DNA of 64,000 nt from Oasisia sp. SBJ-2009 (GCA_964017155.1 OZ024860.1:47726752-47790751), one strand, 5' to 3'. Shown: positions 35,106 through 46,096, counted from the first letter of the stretch. Made by a program: numbers and translations. The notes: generated by a model from the letters alone, not told the origin.

Positions 35106-36850
35106 CGAGGTTATATAACCGTATTCGGTGCTCATGCTCAACTCCGTGCTCGGACTCAGATCTCATGCTCAGCTGAGAATGCGTGCTCACGGTGGTTATA
35201 AAACGTCTTGAGTATGTACTCAACTGAGTACGCCGCCTTGAGCATATGTTCAACAGCGTGCTAAACCTCTTTTAAAGCGATGACCCAGTTTTATTCAAAT
35301 ATGGAAGCGACCAGATGGAACTCTCTGGTTGACGAAGCTAACAAACTTGCAACTATGTATAAACAATATCAACTTCCGACTATAAAACGATGATGGACAA
35401 AGACCTTCGTAGTTTTGACATGTGGTTATTGTTGGTGAAAAACGAAGGGAATATCGACAGAATACATTTTGCATGGTCACGGAACTTACTTCGCAGTGAA
35501 CAACAGAACAGCAACATATTAAATAGTACATAAACCAGAATTAGCCTGCATTTGCCACGCTGTACTCGGTGTTTATAATAAATAAATAAATATCTTAGCT
35601 TTTGAATTACAGCTGATATTGTATGCAATAAATCAATCGTTATTAAGACAGCTCAAAGCGATTTATAATTATTATCTACCCGTAGGAATTCACTGAATTG
35701 ATAGGTCTATGATTCCAACATTATGCAACCGTGCCAGATGTGACATAACATAGTGCAATTCTGTCATGTAATTGTGAATGTAGACACTGAATTTAATTTA
35801 TTCAACAAACAATGACATACAGTGTGCATGCACTGTACTTGTAAGGTGAATTCTTAAGTAACACATAAATATGAATCTACACACAGCATCTATTTGCTGT
35901 GTATATATTCCATAAGAAACACAATCTATAGGGGTGTTAAAAGGAAATTCCAAATAAAAAACCCTATTATTTGTATTTTTTATAGGTTTCTAAACTAATT
36001 TCAAGTATTACATAAACACAATGTTGACTATAAAATTACATACACTTTGCTTTGTATTTTGATACAATAATACATCACCCTACACATTATATTTTAAGCA
36101 ATACACATATTGATCTTTGCTATTACTACCTTCTATATTTTTATATAAGATTTGTTTTTAATTTTTTTTAACTGATAAACACCATACTAGATGTCTGACT
36201 GTACCTGATTTCACACATTAAAGCCCATAATACTAATGCTACTATAATTTATTTTGTAATTAATATTTATGTTGCATGTATTATGATTGTGACTATTACA
36301 TATTCTCTCAAAGTAAGTTAACATATTTGATCTGGAAGCAAATTGTTGTTAACTTAAACACCATACTGTTTAAATCACCAAGACGTAATTATTGCAACAC
36401 TGTATCTTACTGTCGTCGTCTGCCACTAAAGTTTGCAAATGTTCATTAAACACTGCCGTTTTAGGCTCAACACAGTGTCTGTCAAAACATTCGTGTTAGA
36501 CCACCTCTTCAAATGGACCGACAACTCGTAAGCGACTCGGACGCTGAAATTGGACTGTATATCTTGTCAAAACGACGAACTTTGACAACGAAATCGACCC
36601 ATTTCTGTTAGCTGCCATCTTAATTTGTCGGAGTACGGCCAGAGTTTAAAATCAATTGATTTTAAACTCTTTGATACGGCGTTGAGCACGGTCTTGAGCA
36701 TACTCAGGATTTGGACGTTTCATGCTCAAGTCTGAGAACGGTACCGTACTCAGAAAGTTTGGTGACCTACTTCAGTATGAGCACGGTGCGAGAGCAAGGC
36801 TTGAGCATGGAATTTGAGCACGGAGTACTGAGTACGGTTTAATAACCTCG
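35106..36850. mobile_element. 1.75-kb nonautonomous DNA element with CGAGGTTAT inverted ends
   Basis: Left end CGAGGTTATATAACCGTA and right end (inverted) CGAGGTTATTAAACCGTA continue as imperfect inverted repeats for about 45 bp. Both subterminal regions are packed with TGCTCA/GAGCA words. It sits inside CR1 copy 3. It contains short open frames (for example MEATRWNSLVDEANKLA near 35300, and MDRQLVSDSDAEIGLYILS near 36513) but no recognisable transposase. A perfect 28-bp palindrome lies at 36642-36669. No clear target-site duplication. Confidence 0.75.
36642..36669. repeat. Perfect 28-bp palindrome
   Basis: GAGTTTAAAATCAA followed by its exact inverse, with no spacer. Confidence 0.9.
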
Positions 36851-36855
36851 ACCCC

Positions 36856-37123
36856 TTGCTACATTAGCAAAGAAACAGTGTAGACTTGATATTAAAAAAT
36901 TCATTTTCACAAAGAACAGTAAATGAATCGAACATATTATCAGCTGACTGTGTAGGTGCTAGTAGTTAATATATTTAAAAATAAAATCGACATATACCTA
37001 AGAAGGGCGGGGTATATATTTTAGATATATAGGTTGAACTCTCGATAAGGCTTCCTAGTTCACCTGTCATCTAGACGACTAGAGTTTAATTTCTAGGTGG
37101 CAATCTTGTTAAATCTTGTTGAA
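36856..37123 (+). pseudogene. CR1 copy 3: last RT codons and 3' UTR
   Basis: Starts TLAKKQCRLDIKK-like and continues through SADCVGASS to the C-terminus, with stops. The 3' UTR then ends in the family's AATCTTGTTA repeats. Confidence 0.85.
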
Positions 37124-38070
37124 TGCCACGCAGGTAAATGGGGCATTATATCTTATACATGTGTCATTAAACATGATTAAACCGTCACAACGAAATGACA
37201 AGTTAACAAGCTGATTGAGGTAGCTGTCGTCTAAGTCTAAGACAATTATAACGATTAATAGGCAAGACCGGTAACACTAACACATAACAATTTGAATCAA
37301 GGAAATTTAAAAGTAGGACTTTGTTTTGCTTTTGGTTGTAATGATCAGACTCGCCTCACATTTTGGTTATAGTTTAATTTTCTGAAGGATAATTACAAGC
37401 AGAAACATTGGGATAATTTACAGATCATAATGATCACGGAAATAGTGCATTTTAGTAGATTATTATGGTAATTGCCATGGCATCGACTGCTACTTGTGTT
37501 TTGACGATCCCGAAAGGTAATGAAGACTGCAATTTTTCGCGCAGTACCACCTGTTTTTGATCCAATGTGTTATAACTATGTGCATTTCGACAACTAACGT
37601 GTCAGAATATATATACATATATATAATCTAACATCCATTATTACATATTTTGGATCATATTATATACCATATACAAATATAAATTAACAGTATAAACATA
37701 TATATTATTATCACTAAATCAATAATTTGCAAAGCAATAAAAGTCACATACTCCCATGATACGGCCTAAAATCGTTAACACTATCTGCGCTACGTAAATC
37801 GCTATGACCTTATCATGGACCATGGTTATACCTATGACCTTGTCAGTGACAGTGACAGTGTGGTCAACTCAACTCAATCGGACAGTTAATATAATAAAGC
37901 TATAATACAAAATATTGTTGACATGATTTTCCTAAACCCGAGCTAATGATTATACTCTATATTATGACTATAATCCATATTTGATCAATCAGGCTTTGCC
38001 TTTACTTAGACTTAGTTTAGTTGAGGCTTTAATGACTTTTAAAGGCTTTATCGTGTAAATACGGTATCTG
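37124..38070. other. Non-coding, no gene seen
   Basis: AT-rich sequence without supported frames or repeats. Confidence 0.55.
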
Positions 38071-38077
38071 GGCGGTA

Positions 38078-38145
38078 TAATAATAATAATAAAATACAAT
38101 ATTTATATAGCGCCATAATCATACGGTGCTCTATGGTAGGTACAT
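38078..38145 (-). mobile_element. 3' tail of an L2/Crack-like LINE, minus strand
   Basis: Inverse of the sequence at about 60812-60872: the phrases CCATAGAGCACCG, TGATTATGGCGCTATATAAA and TATTGTATT are shared, ending in a (TTA)n tail. Only the last about 70 bp are present. Confidence 0.85.
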
Positions 38146-38264
38146 CATAATCCGCGAGATGGCGTATTGAAATCTCGCGGTCATTTCCGTTCCAAAGGTT
38201 GCGACCAAGATGTCTTCCCGCGTCAGCCGTCGTCAGAAATCACATGGTCGCGCAATTTGCTTTG

Positions 38265-38311
38265 CACTGTTTTTCTAATCAGTATGCAGCATACTGATTA
38301 GAAAAACAGTG
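38265..38311. repeat. Perfect inverted repeat, 23-bp arms with 1-nt loop
   Basis: Arms begin CACTGTTTTTCTAATCAGTA at 38265; the right arm 38289-38311 is the exact inverse. The loop is A at 38288. This is the near-symmetric structure expected of a hairpin or a very short foldback element; no run of U follows as in a terminator. Confidence 0.93.
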
Positions 38312-38934
38312 TTTTTGATCGTGGAATCAAACAATTGATAATTGTTTTTCATCTTGAGCCATTTTTTTTTACTTCGCCATCGATCGCTTTTCCGTGCATT
38401 GAAGTGAAGTTTGATGTTTTTTTACTTGTGAAATAGACATATAAATCTAACATAGCCATCTATGAAACCTGGTTGGCCATCTAGTATGGTATATTAGCTT
38501 TACAATGGTATATGTAGCATTATTGTGCGTGCATGGCCGGCGGCACACCGAGGTGGGCAACTTTGGCTCCCTTTGCCGTTCTGTGCGTTTATTTACAACA
38601 GCCTATGCCGTAACACGCCGGCTGCCTGCCGGGTGCGCAGCCACCAGTGACGGCGTCGGTAGGCGCTTTCCAGCATTAATTAAATCCACTTTCATCACAA
38701 TCATCGTGTATTGTTGCTGTTATTATTCACTTGATTATATATGTATACATATAATCACAGTTTAGCCGTTTTGGGCTTATGTTAGAACGTCATTTTAAAA
38801 TATTTGAAGGAAAATGTTTATAAACTTCGTCTTCGCGTTTGCATTGACAATCGCGTTTCATAGAATCGTTATTAAAATCGGTAAGCATCTTAAACTTTAA
38901 AAACAAATTTATTTGCCCGTATAATATTTATATA
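38312..38934. other. Non-coding, one GC-rich patch
   Basis: GC-rich patch at 38525-38665 inside AT-rich DNA; the 86-codon frame across it (38505-38765) has no recognisable motif. Confidence 0.45.
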
Positions 38935-39335
38935 TTTCACTTTCACCCGTGTTATGTAATGAATCCTAATAAATAGGTCAGATGCTAAATATAGGTAAAC
39001 TAATTAGGTCATCAACAAACTTCATATTTTACAAGATGAGAATCAGTATATTCATTCATAATTATATATTTATAAATTAAAGTACTCAACCCCATGTATA
39101 ATTGATCTTCTTACTAATTATTCCCCCGTTTTATGTAATTAAACCTAGTAATTAGGTCAAATATTAATTATAGCTCAACTAATTATGCCATCAAAATTAC
39201 TTATGTAATAATGTGGCATAGAAGTCATTTTTAATTAATTATACTCAATTTATATTGTTATTCTGAAAAAAGGTCAAATATGCAGTGAAGGTCAACTAAT
39301 TAGGTCAAGGTCATACTCATTAGGTCATATTCACA
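38935..39335. repeat. Diverged tandem repeat with many AGGTCA words
   Basis: Two to three copies of a unit of about 150-180 bp start near 38940, 39120 and 39265. Shared phrases are CCGT-TTATGTAAT, AATAGGTCA/ATTAGGTCAAATA and CAACTAATTAGGTCA. At least seven AGGTCA words occur, six of them on the plus strand between 38975 and 39330. Confidence 0.6.
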
Positions 39336-39994
39336 TGTTTTCTAGATCACATAACTTTTTATTTCACCCCAATATCTTCAGCATTAGCATAGGCAATTAT
39401 ATTACCATTTTCCTATATTCTCAAACACAGTGCTCCAGCTTCCTGGTCGCAAGAAATGGACAGAATTCAATACCAAAAATCGCCCTTTTTCTGAGCACAA
39501 AAAGTGGAATTACTTCAGAAATAATAAAGATATCAAAACAATTCTAAATTCTAAGCCCTATCAATATCATATGGTGTAATTTGAATAAAATTGGACGTAC
39601 TTGAATTTTTTTCTGATGTACCTATCTATGCCTATGGCATAGCCTATGGCATAGCCGGCGCTTTACACAAATTACAGTACAATAATAATAATAATTATTA
39701 TTATTATTATTACTGTTATCCAGCAATATTATGAATATAGCTACAGCCTATACTGTTAAGACGATTACCATGTCATCATAATATATAACTTCTAAAAAAG
39801 CTTCCAAAGGGCTAATCGCTTTAGTTTATTTTAATCAGGCGGAATCTACAACAGTCATCACATGAGTCGTTATAATATCATTTTTATTAGTCATAACTTA
39901 TGAGTTATGTCCTGTCCCAGGCCAGGGCCAGGGCCAGGCCCAGTTATCGGTCTACGTCTACGACTACAGTCGTGCGGACCTTTTTGGCTTTTAT
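39336..39994. other. Non-coding, no gene seen
   Basis: AT-rich with a TAA/TTA trinucleotide patch (about 39682-39712) and CCAGG-type short repeats (39918-39943). Confidence 0.5.
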
Positions 39995-40360
39995 TTAAAA
40001 GAGGTTAATTATATTATGTTGTAGCTTATGTCTGCCACAATTACATATTATCACATTAAAAATATGTATAATACATGCCTGCTTCAGTTTCGCCCCAGGT
40101 GGTGGTTTGATAGTCGGCAAATTCGTCAGGCGTTTAAGTGGTACGTTAGATCCGCAAGTCCAAGGTTTGGCCATTTCTTGTCCTGTCTCCGTTACAATCA
40201 GATGCTTGGCTACGCACGGGCATATGTTAACCGCATCTTTGCAGAGCATTTCATACACATCTTTGTGTGTTTGTTGTTGTTTCATTGCCGATGATATTTG
40301 CGGCCCATGGCCAAGGAAACAACCACTAATCAGTAGGAACACAACTTGTAAAGTAGCCAT
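39995..40360 (-). CDS. Small secreted cysteine-containing protein
   Basis: Uninterrupted 121-codon frame on the minus strand, ATG at 40360, TAA at 39995. It begins MATLQVVFLLISGCFLG, a clear signal peptide (short N region, hydrophobic core, likely cleavage after GHG or SSA). The mature part has Cys in the patterns MLCKDAVNICPC, TWTCGS-like, QACII and CNCG, seven in all, suggesting disulphides in an extracellular peptide. Upstream, TATATTTTACAG|G (exon start near 40412) looks like an acceptor, implying a 5' UTR intron and supporting a real transcript. The family is not recognised; a toxin, antimicrobial or neuropeptide role cannot be inferred from sequence alone. Confidence 0.55.
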   Translation of the reverse strand: MATLQVVFLLISGCFLGHGPQISSAMKQQQTHKDVYEMLCKDAVNICPCVAKHLIVTETGQEMAKPWTCGSNVPLKRLTNLPTIKPPPGAKLKQACIIHIFNVIICNCGRHKLQHNIINLF

Positions 40361-40412
40361 TGTGTCCAATTATTTATGACGACTAATGTGTGCGTTGTGG
40401 AAATTATGTACC

Positions 40413-41055
40413 CTGTAAAATATATTGCTGGGCCCTTAGCATGGCGTTACTCCCCGTTAGTCGTTACTAGAATTTAAACACAAATCATAATAACATTATG
40501 CACAATTTATAGATTAAATGTTTTTTATTTATTACCATAAACCTTCCCAAACATAATTTATGACAAAAACTAATAAACACAAGTTTTGTTTTCAGGATAC
40601 ATTTAGCATACCAAAAATGTTCCATTTAGTTTTAAACCAATCCAATTCCTGCAAATAATACATACTACACTGTGCTTCCATGTGTTTAATATATAACACT
40701 GTGTAACATGCTAAACACATCCCTGGTTCCGATTTGTATTAGTTTAGGTGGATCTGCTGCTCCTGTGTGCATACAATCGCTGCACATAAGGGAGTGCTGC
40801 AGTGAAGAGAGAAGTGTAGTCTGTAGACATGATACACTGTACAACAACCCAACTAGGCCAGCTGTGAACGGGGCATGATAATAATTATGTCTTCCTGCTG
40901 CATTATAGCTGATATTTTTAATGAACCTATACAATTTTGTGCAAACTGCTAGTTTGCAGTTATATAGTTTTAATCAACTACACATTTTATTTTCAAACCT
41001 GTGTCGAGAACCTGTGTCAAGCTAGTACAGAATTAAAGTAAATAGGGCCTGCAAG
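40413..41055. other. Non-coding, no gene seen
   Basis: AT-rich; possible promoter or first intron of the secreted-protein gene. No element recognised. Confidence 0.45.
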
Positions 41056-41105
41056 TGGGTCACGATGGCAGAGAGCTGTGGAGTAGTCGTTACCACATCC
41101 GCTTC
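41056..41105 (+). repeat. tRNA-like SINE head, truncated
   Basis: GGTCACGATGGCAG... and GTGGAGTAGTCGTTACCACA resemble the 5' head and A box of tRNA-derived SINEs. It is cut at 41105 by the left end of the large element. SINE-tail-like sequence (GACGTAAAAGAACCACTG, about 49899) lies beyond the element's right end. Confidence 0.4.
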
Positions 41106-41234
41106 TGTCGCGGTCCAGCACGTTGATGCAGTCCAGCACGTCGAAGGTTAGCAGTTCATGTCAAAAGGTTAGCGGTTCATGTCAAAGGTTAGCGGTTCAT
41201 GGCGAAGGTTAGCGCGACGGTGTGCAACGTCGAG
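41106..41234. repeat. Left terminal inverted repeat (129 bp)
   Basis: Starts TGTCGCGGTCCAGCACGTTG; contains tandem GGTTAGC.GTTCATG units; ends GTGTGCAACGTCGAG. It is the inverse of 49662-49790 with no mismatch seen. Confidence 0.9.
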
Positions 41235-41347
41235 CGGTCCAGAACGTCGTGCCACCGAGACTAAGTTCATGACCCCCGCGGCGACAGTGTTACATAATAA
41301 ATCATTTCTGCGCGCTGCAGCGACGACGTACTTTTCGACCCCCTACG

Positions 41348-41545
41348 TTGCACACTACAGGCACGTTACATCAATACATTCAGCTAGTAGACAGTTACAT
41401 ATATCCTAAACTGCCAAAGTTATGTGTCACGAAGACGCGAGGATTTGTATTCAATGCTGCACGTACTATAGACTGCATTGAAAACCATGGCTGTAACGAA
41501 GCCATAAGGCATACCATGCACAACGCTCTGAGACAAGGACATTAA
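41348..41545 (+). CDS. Short conserved open segment shared by both element copies
   Basis: The frame contains TLHQYIQLVDSYIYPKL and CVTKTRGFVFNAA, ending TAA at 41545. The second copy (minus strand, about 53790-53560) has IKYIQLIDSHLHPNL and VTKTRGFVFNVA. Shared residues with mostly conservative changes suggest a former coding exon of the element. There is no ATG in a good context and the family is unknown. Confidence 0.35.
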   Translation: MHTTGTLHQYIQLVDSYIYPKLPKLCVTKTRGFVFNAARTIDCIENHGCNEAIRHTMHNALRQGH

Positions 41546-41631
41546 GAAAACACTGTTTATAAATAATTACAAATAACGATGATTGTGAGGTTTTGTTATG
41601 TTTATTAATAATAATTGCAAGAAAGGAAGCG

Positions 41632-43434
41632 CATCAATATAATCAGGTATAATGTAAAAAAAAATTAATTTATCAGAAATATGAATGAGGATAAAATGGC
41701 ATCGAACTAAGTCAATAAACCTGGAAAGTGTGCTAAAAATGTATGATGTTAATCATTAACCAGTAACAAAAGATCCCCCAAAAAGCTGTGAAAAAAAACC
41801 ATGGTTCACCAAAGGTTTAAAACGTGCTTGTACAAAGAAAAATAAGTTATATAAAGCATTCTGCAGAAGCAGAACAAAAATACAAAACATACAAAAATAA
41901 ATTAACATCTATATTAAGAATTACATAAAAAACTATTATAGCTCGGTGTTAGAAAAAAGCAAATGTTAAAGAGACCTGGAAAATACTAAATGAAGTAATT
42001 AACAAACGCAAAAAAGCCAACATGTCCAGAATACTTTATAAAAAAACAACAAGATAATTTCAAAGAAAGAAGATATTGCTAATGAATGTAATAACTTCTT
42101 TACAAATGTTGGCCCCAACTTAGCCAAAAATACCCCCTTAACTAAACACTATTTATGATTACTTAGAAGAAATCATTAAATATACTATGTTTCTAAATCC
42201 TGTTGATGACATAGAAATTATTAGAACTGTTAAAAAAATTTAATATAAAAGATCAACTGATTTCAGTGACATTAGCATAAGCCTGCTAAAGAAAGTAATT
42301 TCAAAAATAGTTAGCCATTTGCTCATATATGTCACGTTTCATTTCAAACAGGTGTTTTTCCAAAACAAATATGAAAATAGCTAGTTATTCCGCTATATAA
42401 GTCTGGATAAAAAACGTTTTTACAAATTACAGGCCAATATCTTGTAGTGTCCCTCAGGGTTCCATTTTGGGACCAACATTATTTATCATGTATATTAATG
42501 ACATCTGTAAAGTCTAACAAGTGTTCAAGTATATTTTATTTGCTGATGGTACAACTCTATTATGTTGTGATAGAGACTTAAATGAACTTGTTCGGATGAT
42601 CAATGGTAGAACTGCAGACATGTTTTTTTAAATAGATTGTCTCATAATATATCAAAAACCAATTACACGATTTTTGGTAATCGCAGAATAACTGCAGATA
42701 TTTGTATTGTGCTGAAGTATGGGGTGACACATGCTACAAATATACTTTGTTTAGTTTTGTTACAGAAAAGGGTTATAAGAATAATTTGTGGTGCCAAAAG
42801 ACTTGATCACACAAACTTACTGTTTCACAATGTACATAATTTATTCTAAAAATACCAGATCTTGTAAAACTAAAAACTGATATAATTATGTTTAAGGCAT
42901 ATCACTATGTATTACCAATGAATGTACAAAAAATATTCTGAATACATGAATCACGATATTCATCCAGGCATAAATGTAAGTTCAAGCAAATCTATGTACG
43001 TACTAACTTTAAAAAATATGTGTATTTCTGTTACTGGGGTTAAACTATGGAACACCCTCGAAAAAGTGTTATACAGATAGACTGTTGAATAGTTATATGT
43101 GTTAGAGTCCTTGACTATTTTGCCAACATAAATTAGATAACTAAATTAAACATTCAGATTGTTGATTGTTATAAAGGTTTCTTCTTCAATAAATGTCAAA
43201 ATGTCTTATTTTTGATTAAACGTCATATGGTTATACATGTAAATAGTGTTGTCGCACCTTCTATTGCACTGTTCAGATATTTTATGTATGCAATTAAGCA
43301 ATTATAATGGTAAACATGATAAGTATTGTACTTCTTTTACCCTTTTTTCAAAAATTTGTATTGTATGGACTGTACGTATAATTTAGTAGTAGTAATTGTT
43401 GTAGTTGAAATACATTTCAATTCAATAAATGATT
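41632..43434 (+). mobile_element. 5'-truncated, decayed jockey-like LINE inside the 8.7-kb element
   Basis: Similar to 57.62-59.90 kb. It starts at CAGGTATAATG and ends TTGAAATACATTTCAATTCAATA. RT motif 4 is readable at about 42450 (VPQGSILGPTLFIMYIND), and motif 5 reads YILFADGTTLLC, with Gly replacing the second Asp of ADD. Many stops. The second element copy lacks this insert at the same position, giving an empty site; CAATA borders both sides and is a plausible target duplication. Confidence 0.85.
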
Positions 43435-43967
43435 AACATAAACTATAATATGCCTGGTTCACTCATATTAATTCGGCAGTCACCATGTTTACGCTGGTCA
43501 CAGTATACGTTAACCTTTGTCATGCACGTAAGAAGTCATTAAACAACACTCAAAACGAGGTGGCACACACTTTGATAGTGGTCCTATTGGAATGTTTTGT
43601 AGAATTATATTTTTTTATTCAATAAGGCTCTTTCCTCCACCACTTTTGCAAATATGGGCTTAGCATTGCAGTATATAAATCCCATTGAGGTACTTCAAGA
43701 TCAGTACAAAGGGTGGAAATCTAGACGTTACCATATCCAAATAGTTGGTTTTACCAAAACAACTCGGCAATGATTTAATAATATATTTTGGGAAATGAGC
43801 CATGCATTGAATACTTACAAAACTTTATTAACATGTCGACTGGTGGAAGTATGTGTCACTTGACAGTTCAATAGTAGTGTTAAATGAAATGCAAACAATA
43901 TCATTAACAACAAAAGAAGCTCTTTCAATAAACCGTTGCATTTAATAACAAATAAATAAGACAACTT
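43435..43967. other. Element interior, no coding seen
   Basis: Matches 53.3-53.43 kb (inverted) up to about 43565 and 53.985-54.37 kb (direct) after that. Confidence 0.55.
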
Positions 43968-45849
43968 TCAAAGATTTATTAACTCATGCAACAACGCATG
44001 CCGAAAAGCAACAACGTCAGCCTGCCCTACTTCGTTTGTTTCCATTCCGTTGCAGATGGCCTTTGTGTACTGAAATATAGATACACATTATTGTTAATAT
44101 TTCCCCCTTTTAACAACGCATTCATCTGAATACGTCTTTATGGTCCCCTAGTAATATTGTTAGTCACATCGTTTCTGTGGTTGTTCAGTTAATTATAACA
44201 ACACTTCACACAGTAGTAAACTAATATAAATGACAAAAGATGTGTATTTTAAGCTTTGAACAGAGCGCATATAATTATAATATGACGTTTTCTTTCCTAA
44301 ATCAGTAACATGCAGAGGACTGACGCTTTTTAAAATTGCTATTGACTGAATAATTACATTATAATTTCAAAATCTAAGTAATGGTAAGACATAACTGGTT
44401 CTCAAATGATGCTCACCATCAAAGTGAAGACGCCGCAACTGTGGTTGTCCTGCTGCTGGCCACATGTAATGTCGATTGGTGTCCACTTGTGTATTGGCAT
44501 GCCTAATATTTTGCACCGCACGTCTGTGTACTTCCTGGAAGAAGAACATAAATTTGGTTCACATTTATCAAATGTACACCTCTTTAAAAAGCAAACGTAT
44601 TTATTCAGAAACAAGATCTATACTAATCCAGATATAACATAACAGTGTATTGAAAATAACGCGACTTGTTGATGTATTGGCTGATTAAGGGCCACATGAT
44701 AATAATTATACTCTACCTACTCCTGCAAAAAACATATCACTACGACAAAAACAGACATGGCTGAAAGGCTAGTAGGCAACAATCCATGTCTTCCCTGTTT
44801 TACTATAGCAATGAAAACGTGGGTATGAAAAAGTTTTAAAGACACACATATACACAATAAGCAGTGTTATGGCATCTGTTAACCAAGCTTATGATATAAA
44901 GTAAAAGGAAATGGTTGTATAATAATAGTAACATATCCATAATGCCTATATCATCGAGAATCTTATGACACAGATGCAACATACAAAATCATTAAGAGTT
45001 GCCATAAACGGGTGTAAGCAACCGCATGAAGTTTAGATTTGAAATTATATTTCAAACAACGTCTTGATTTTTAAAAAAGGTGATTATAATTTGAGATGAC
45101 TTTATAATGATTTTGGGTTGATTATATGCAAGCAGTAGGAATGCTTGCACTAAATCATTTGACGGTAACACACTTACTGCCAAAGCGCCACAAACTTGTC
45201 TCGCCTTTGCCTCTGTGCCAGCGAATCTAGAACTGCCACAGTGTGGTCATGGGTGTTGGCCGCCAGCAAGAACCAATGGTTTTGGTGGCAGATGGGTAGC
45301 AATATCCAGTGATATTTGTCAAAGCATACCTACAAAAATACAGAATACACATGTAAGGGTAAAGATGGGTTTTTATATATCACAACATCCAATTTTCAGG
45401 ATTGCTCAAAGCACTTTACTCACTGGCCTATTCATCTGAACACCATCTTGACTTCTCTGGAAAGCATTCAGCAATACTACATGAAGACTATTCATACACT
45501 AATATCCACCACTGTCTATGGCCAGGTATTATTAATACAGCTGAGTGATATGGAGCACGGTTTTATAGGGCAACACAGGGTTCGAACCCGGGTCTTCTTA
45601 GATGTAGCTCTGATGATGTAGCCACTGCACCACTGGTCTACTAAATGCACTAAATTTCTCTCGTGTAACATATTACATAATCCAATTTTTATTCTAGAAA
45701 ACAATTGTCTATTGTCATGAACAACTACTAACCTGGTCAAATAACCATGTACTGAATTGACCCATATCAAGATATGTTGCCAAATAACAGGGCAGCACGT
45801 ACACATTCGTGTTTCCTGAAGTGAGCATGCCAAGGTATGCATGAATGAT
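43968..45849 (-). CDS. Ulp1/SENP-like C48 cysteine protease, four exons, N-terminus missing
   Basis: Minus-strand exons 45849-45733, 45329-45178, 44534-44417 and 44069-43968 join in phase with canonical splice sites to 161 residues plus TGA, with no internal stop. Exon one reads IIHAYLGMLTSG and YLDMGQFSTWLFDQ. Exon two holds the catalytic His in QNHWFLLAANTHDH and Asp in VAVLDSL. Exon three holds Gln and Cys in CGQQQDNHSCGVF, Gln six residues before Cys as in Ulp1. Exon four gives a helical C-terminus (QADVVAFRHALLHELINL). This is the core of a deSUMOylase-type fold; the family cleaves SUMO/Ub-like proteins or their own polyproteins. Such domains also occur in DNA-transposon proteins, consistent with its position between 129-bp inverted repeats. 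Exon one starts in phase 0 at an acceptor, so more exons lie upstream (beyond 45849) and were not found. The intact frame suggests recent function. Confidence 0.85.
44640..45177. other. Intron of the protease gene
   Basis: AT-rich; 44845-45310, including exon 45329-45178, has no counterpart in the second element copy. Confidence 0.6.
45540..45645 (-). repeat. tRNA-derived SINE head
   Basis: On the minus strand an A box TGGTGCAGTGGCTAC (45632-45618) and B box GGTTCGAACCC (about 45588-45578) are spaced as in tRNA promoters. Flanks do not form acceptor stems, so it is a SINE and not a tRNA gene. It lies in an intron of the protease gene. The same head, truncated, occurs at about 60875-60900. 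Confidence 0.7.
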
Positions 45850-46018
45850 CTGTAACAATCAAGTGTGACATTAAATATATTTTATAAATTTAAGCATAAT
45901 TAGGATATTAGATGGACAGATAAGATAACTCCCTGTCCTAAAACAGCCAGTTTTATATTGCCTATTATGACACTGTCAATGCACCCAAACTATTTAGCCG
46001 TATTGGAGTTGTGAATGC

Positions 46019-46022
46019 GTGC

Positions 46023-46094
<72 letters not shown>
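46019..46094. repeat. (GT)n microsatellite
   Basis: Also present at the matching place in the second element copy (61285-61545), so it predates the duplication. Confidence 0.93.

Positions 46095-46096
<2 letters not shown>

Larger units (their letters stand above)
32286..37123 (+). mobile_element. CR1-like LINE copy 3, near full-length, decayed and interrupted
   Basis: Plus-strand element starting at or before an ORF1 zinc-finger start (32286) and ending in AATCTTGTTAAATCTTGTT (about 37105-37123), the same 3' terminus as the copies at 9.9 and 62.1 kb. The order is ORF1 (zinc finger, basic region, SGNH esterase), APE endonuclease, RT start, a foreign 1.75-kb element, then the last RT codons and 3' UTR. 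Most of the RT (between NPSQHG and TLAKKQC in the sister copy) is missing. Confidence 0.88.

Noticed and set aside
35300..36620. Transposase exons inside the 1.75-kb TIR element
   Set aside because: Short frames (for example MEATRWNSLVDE) end quickly and none shows a recognisable catalytic block.
45540..45645. Genuine tRNA gene at 45.6 kb
   Set aside because: A and B boxes are present but acceptor and anticodon stems do not form; a SINE head fits better.
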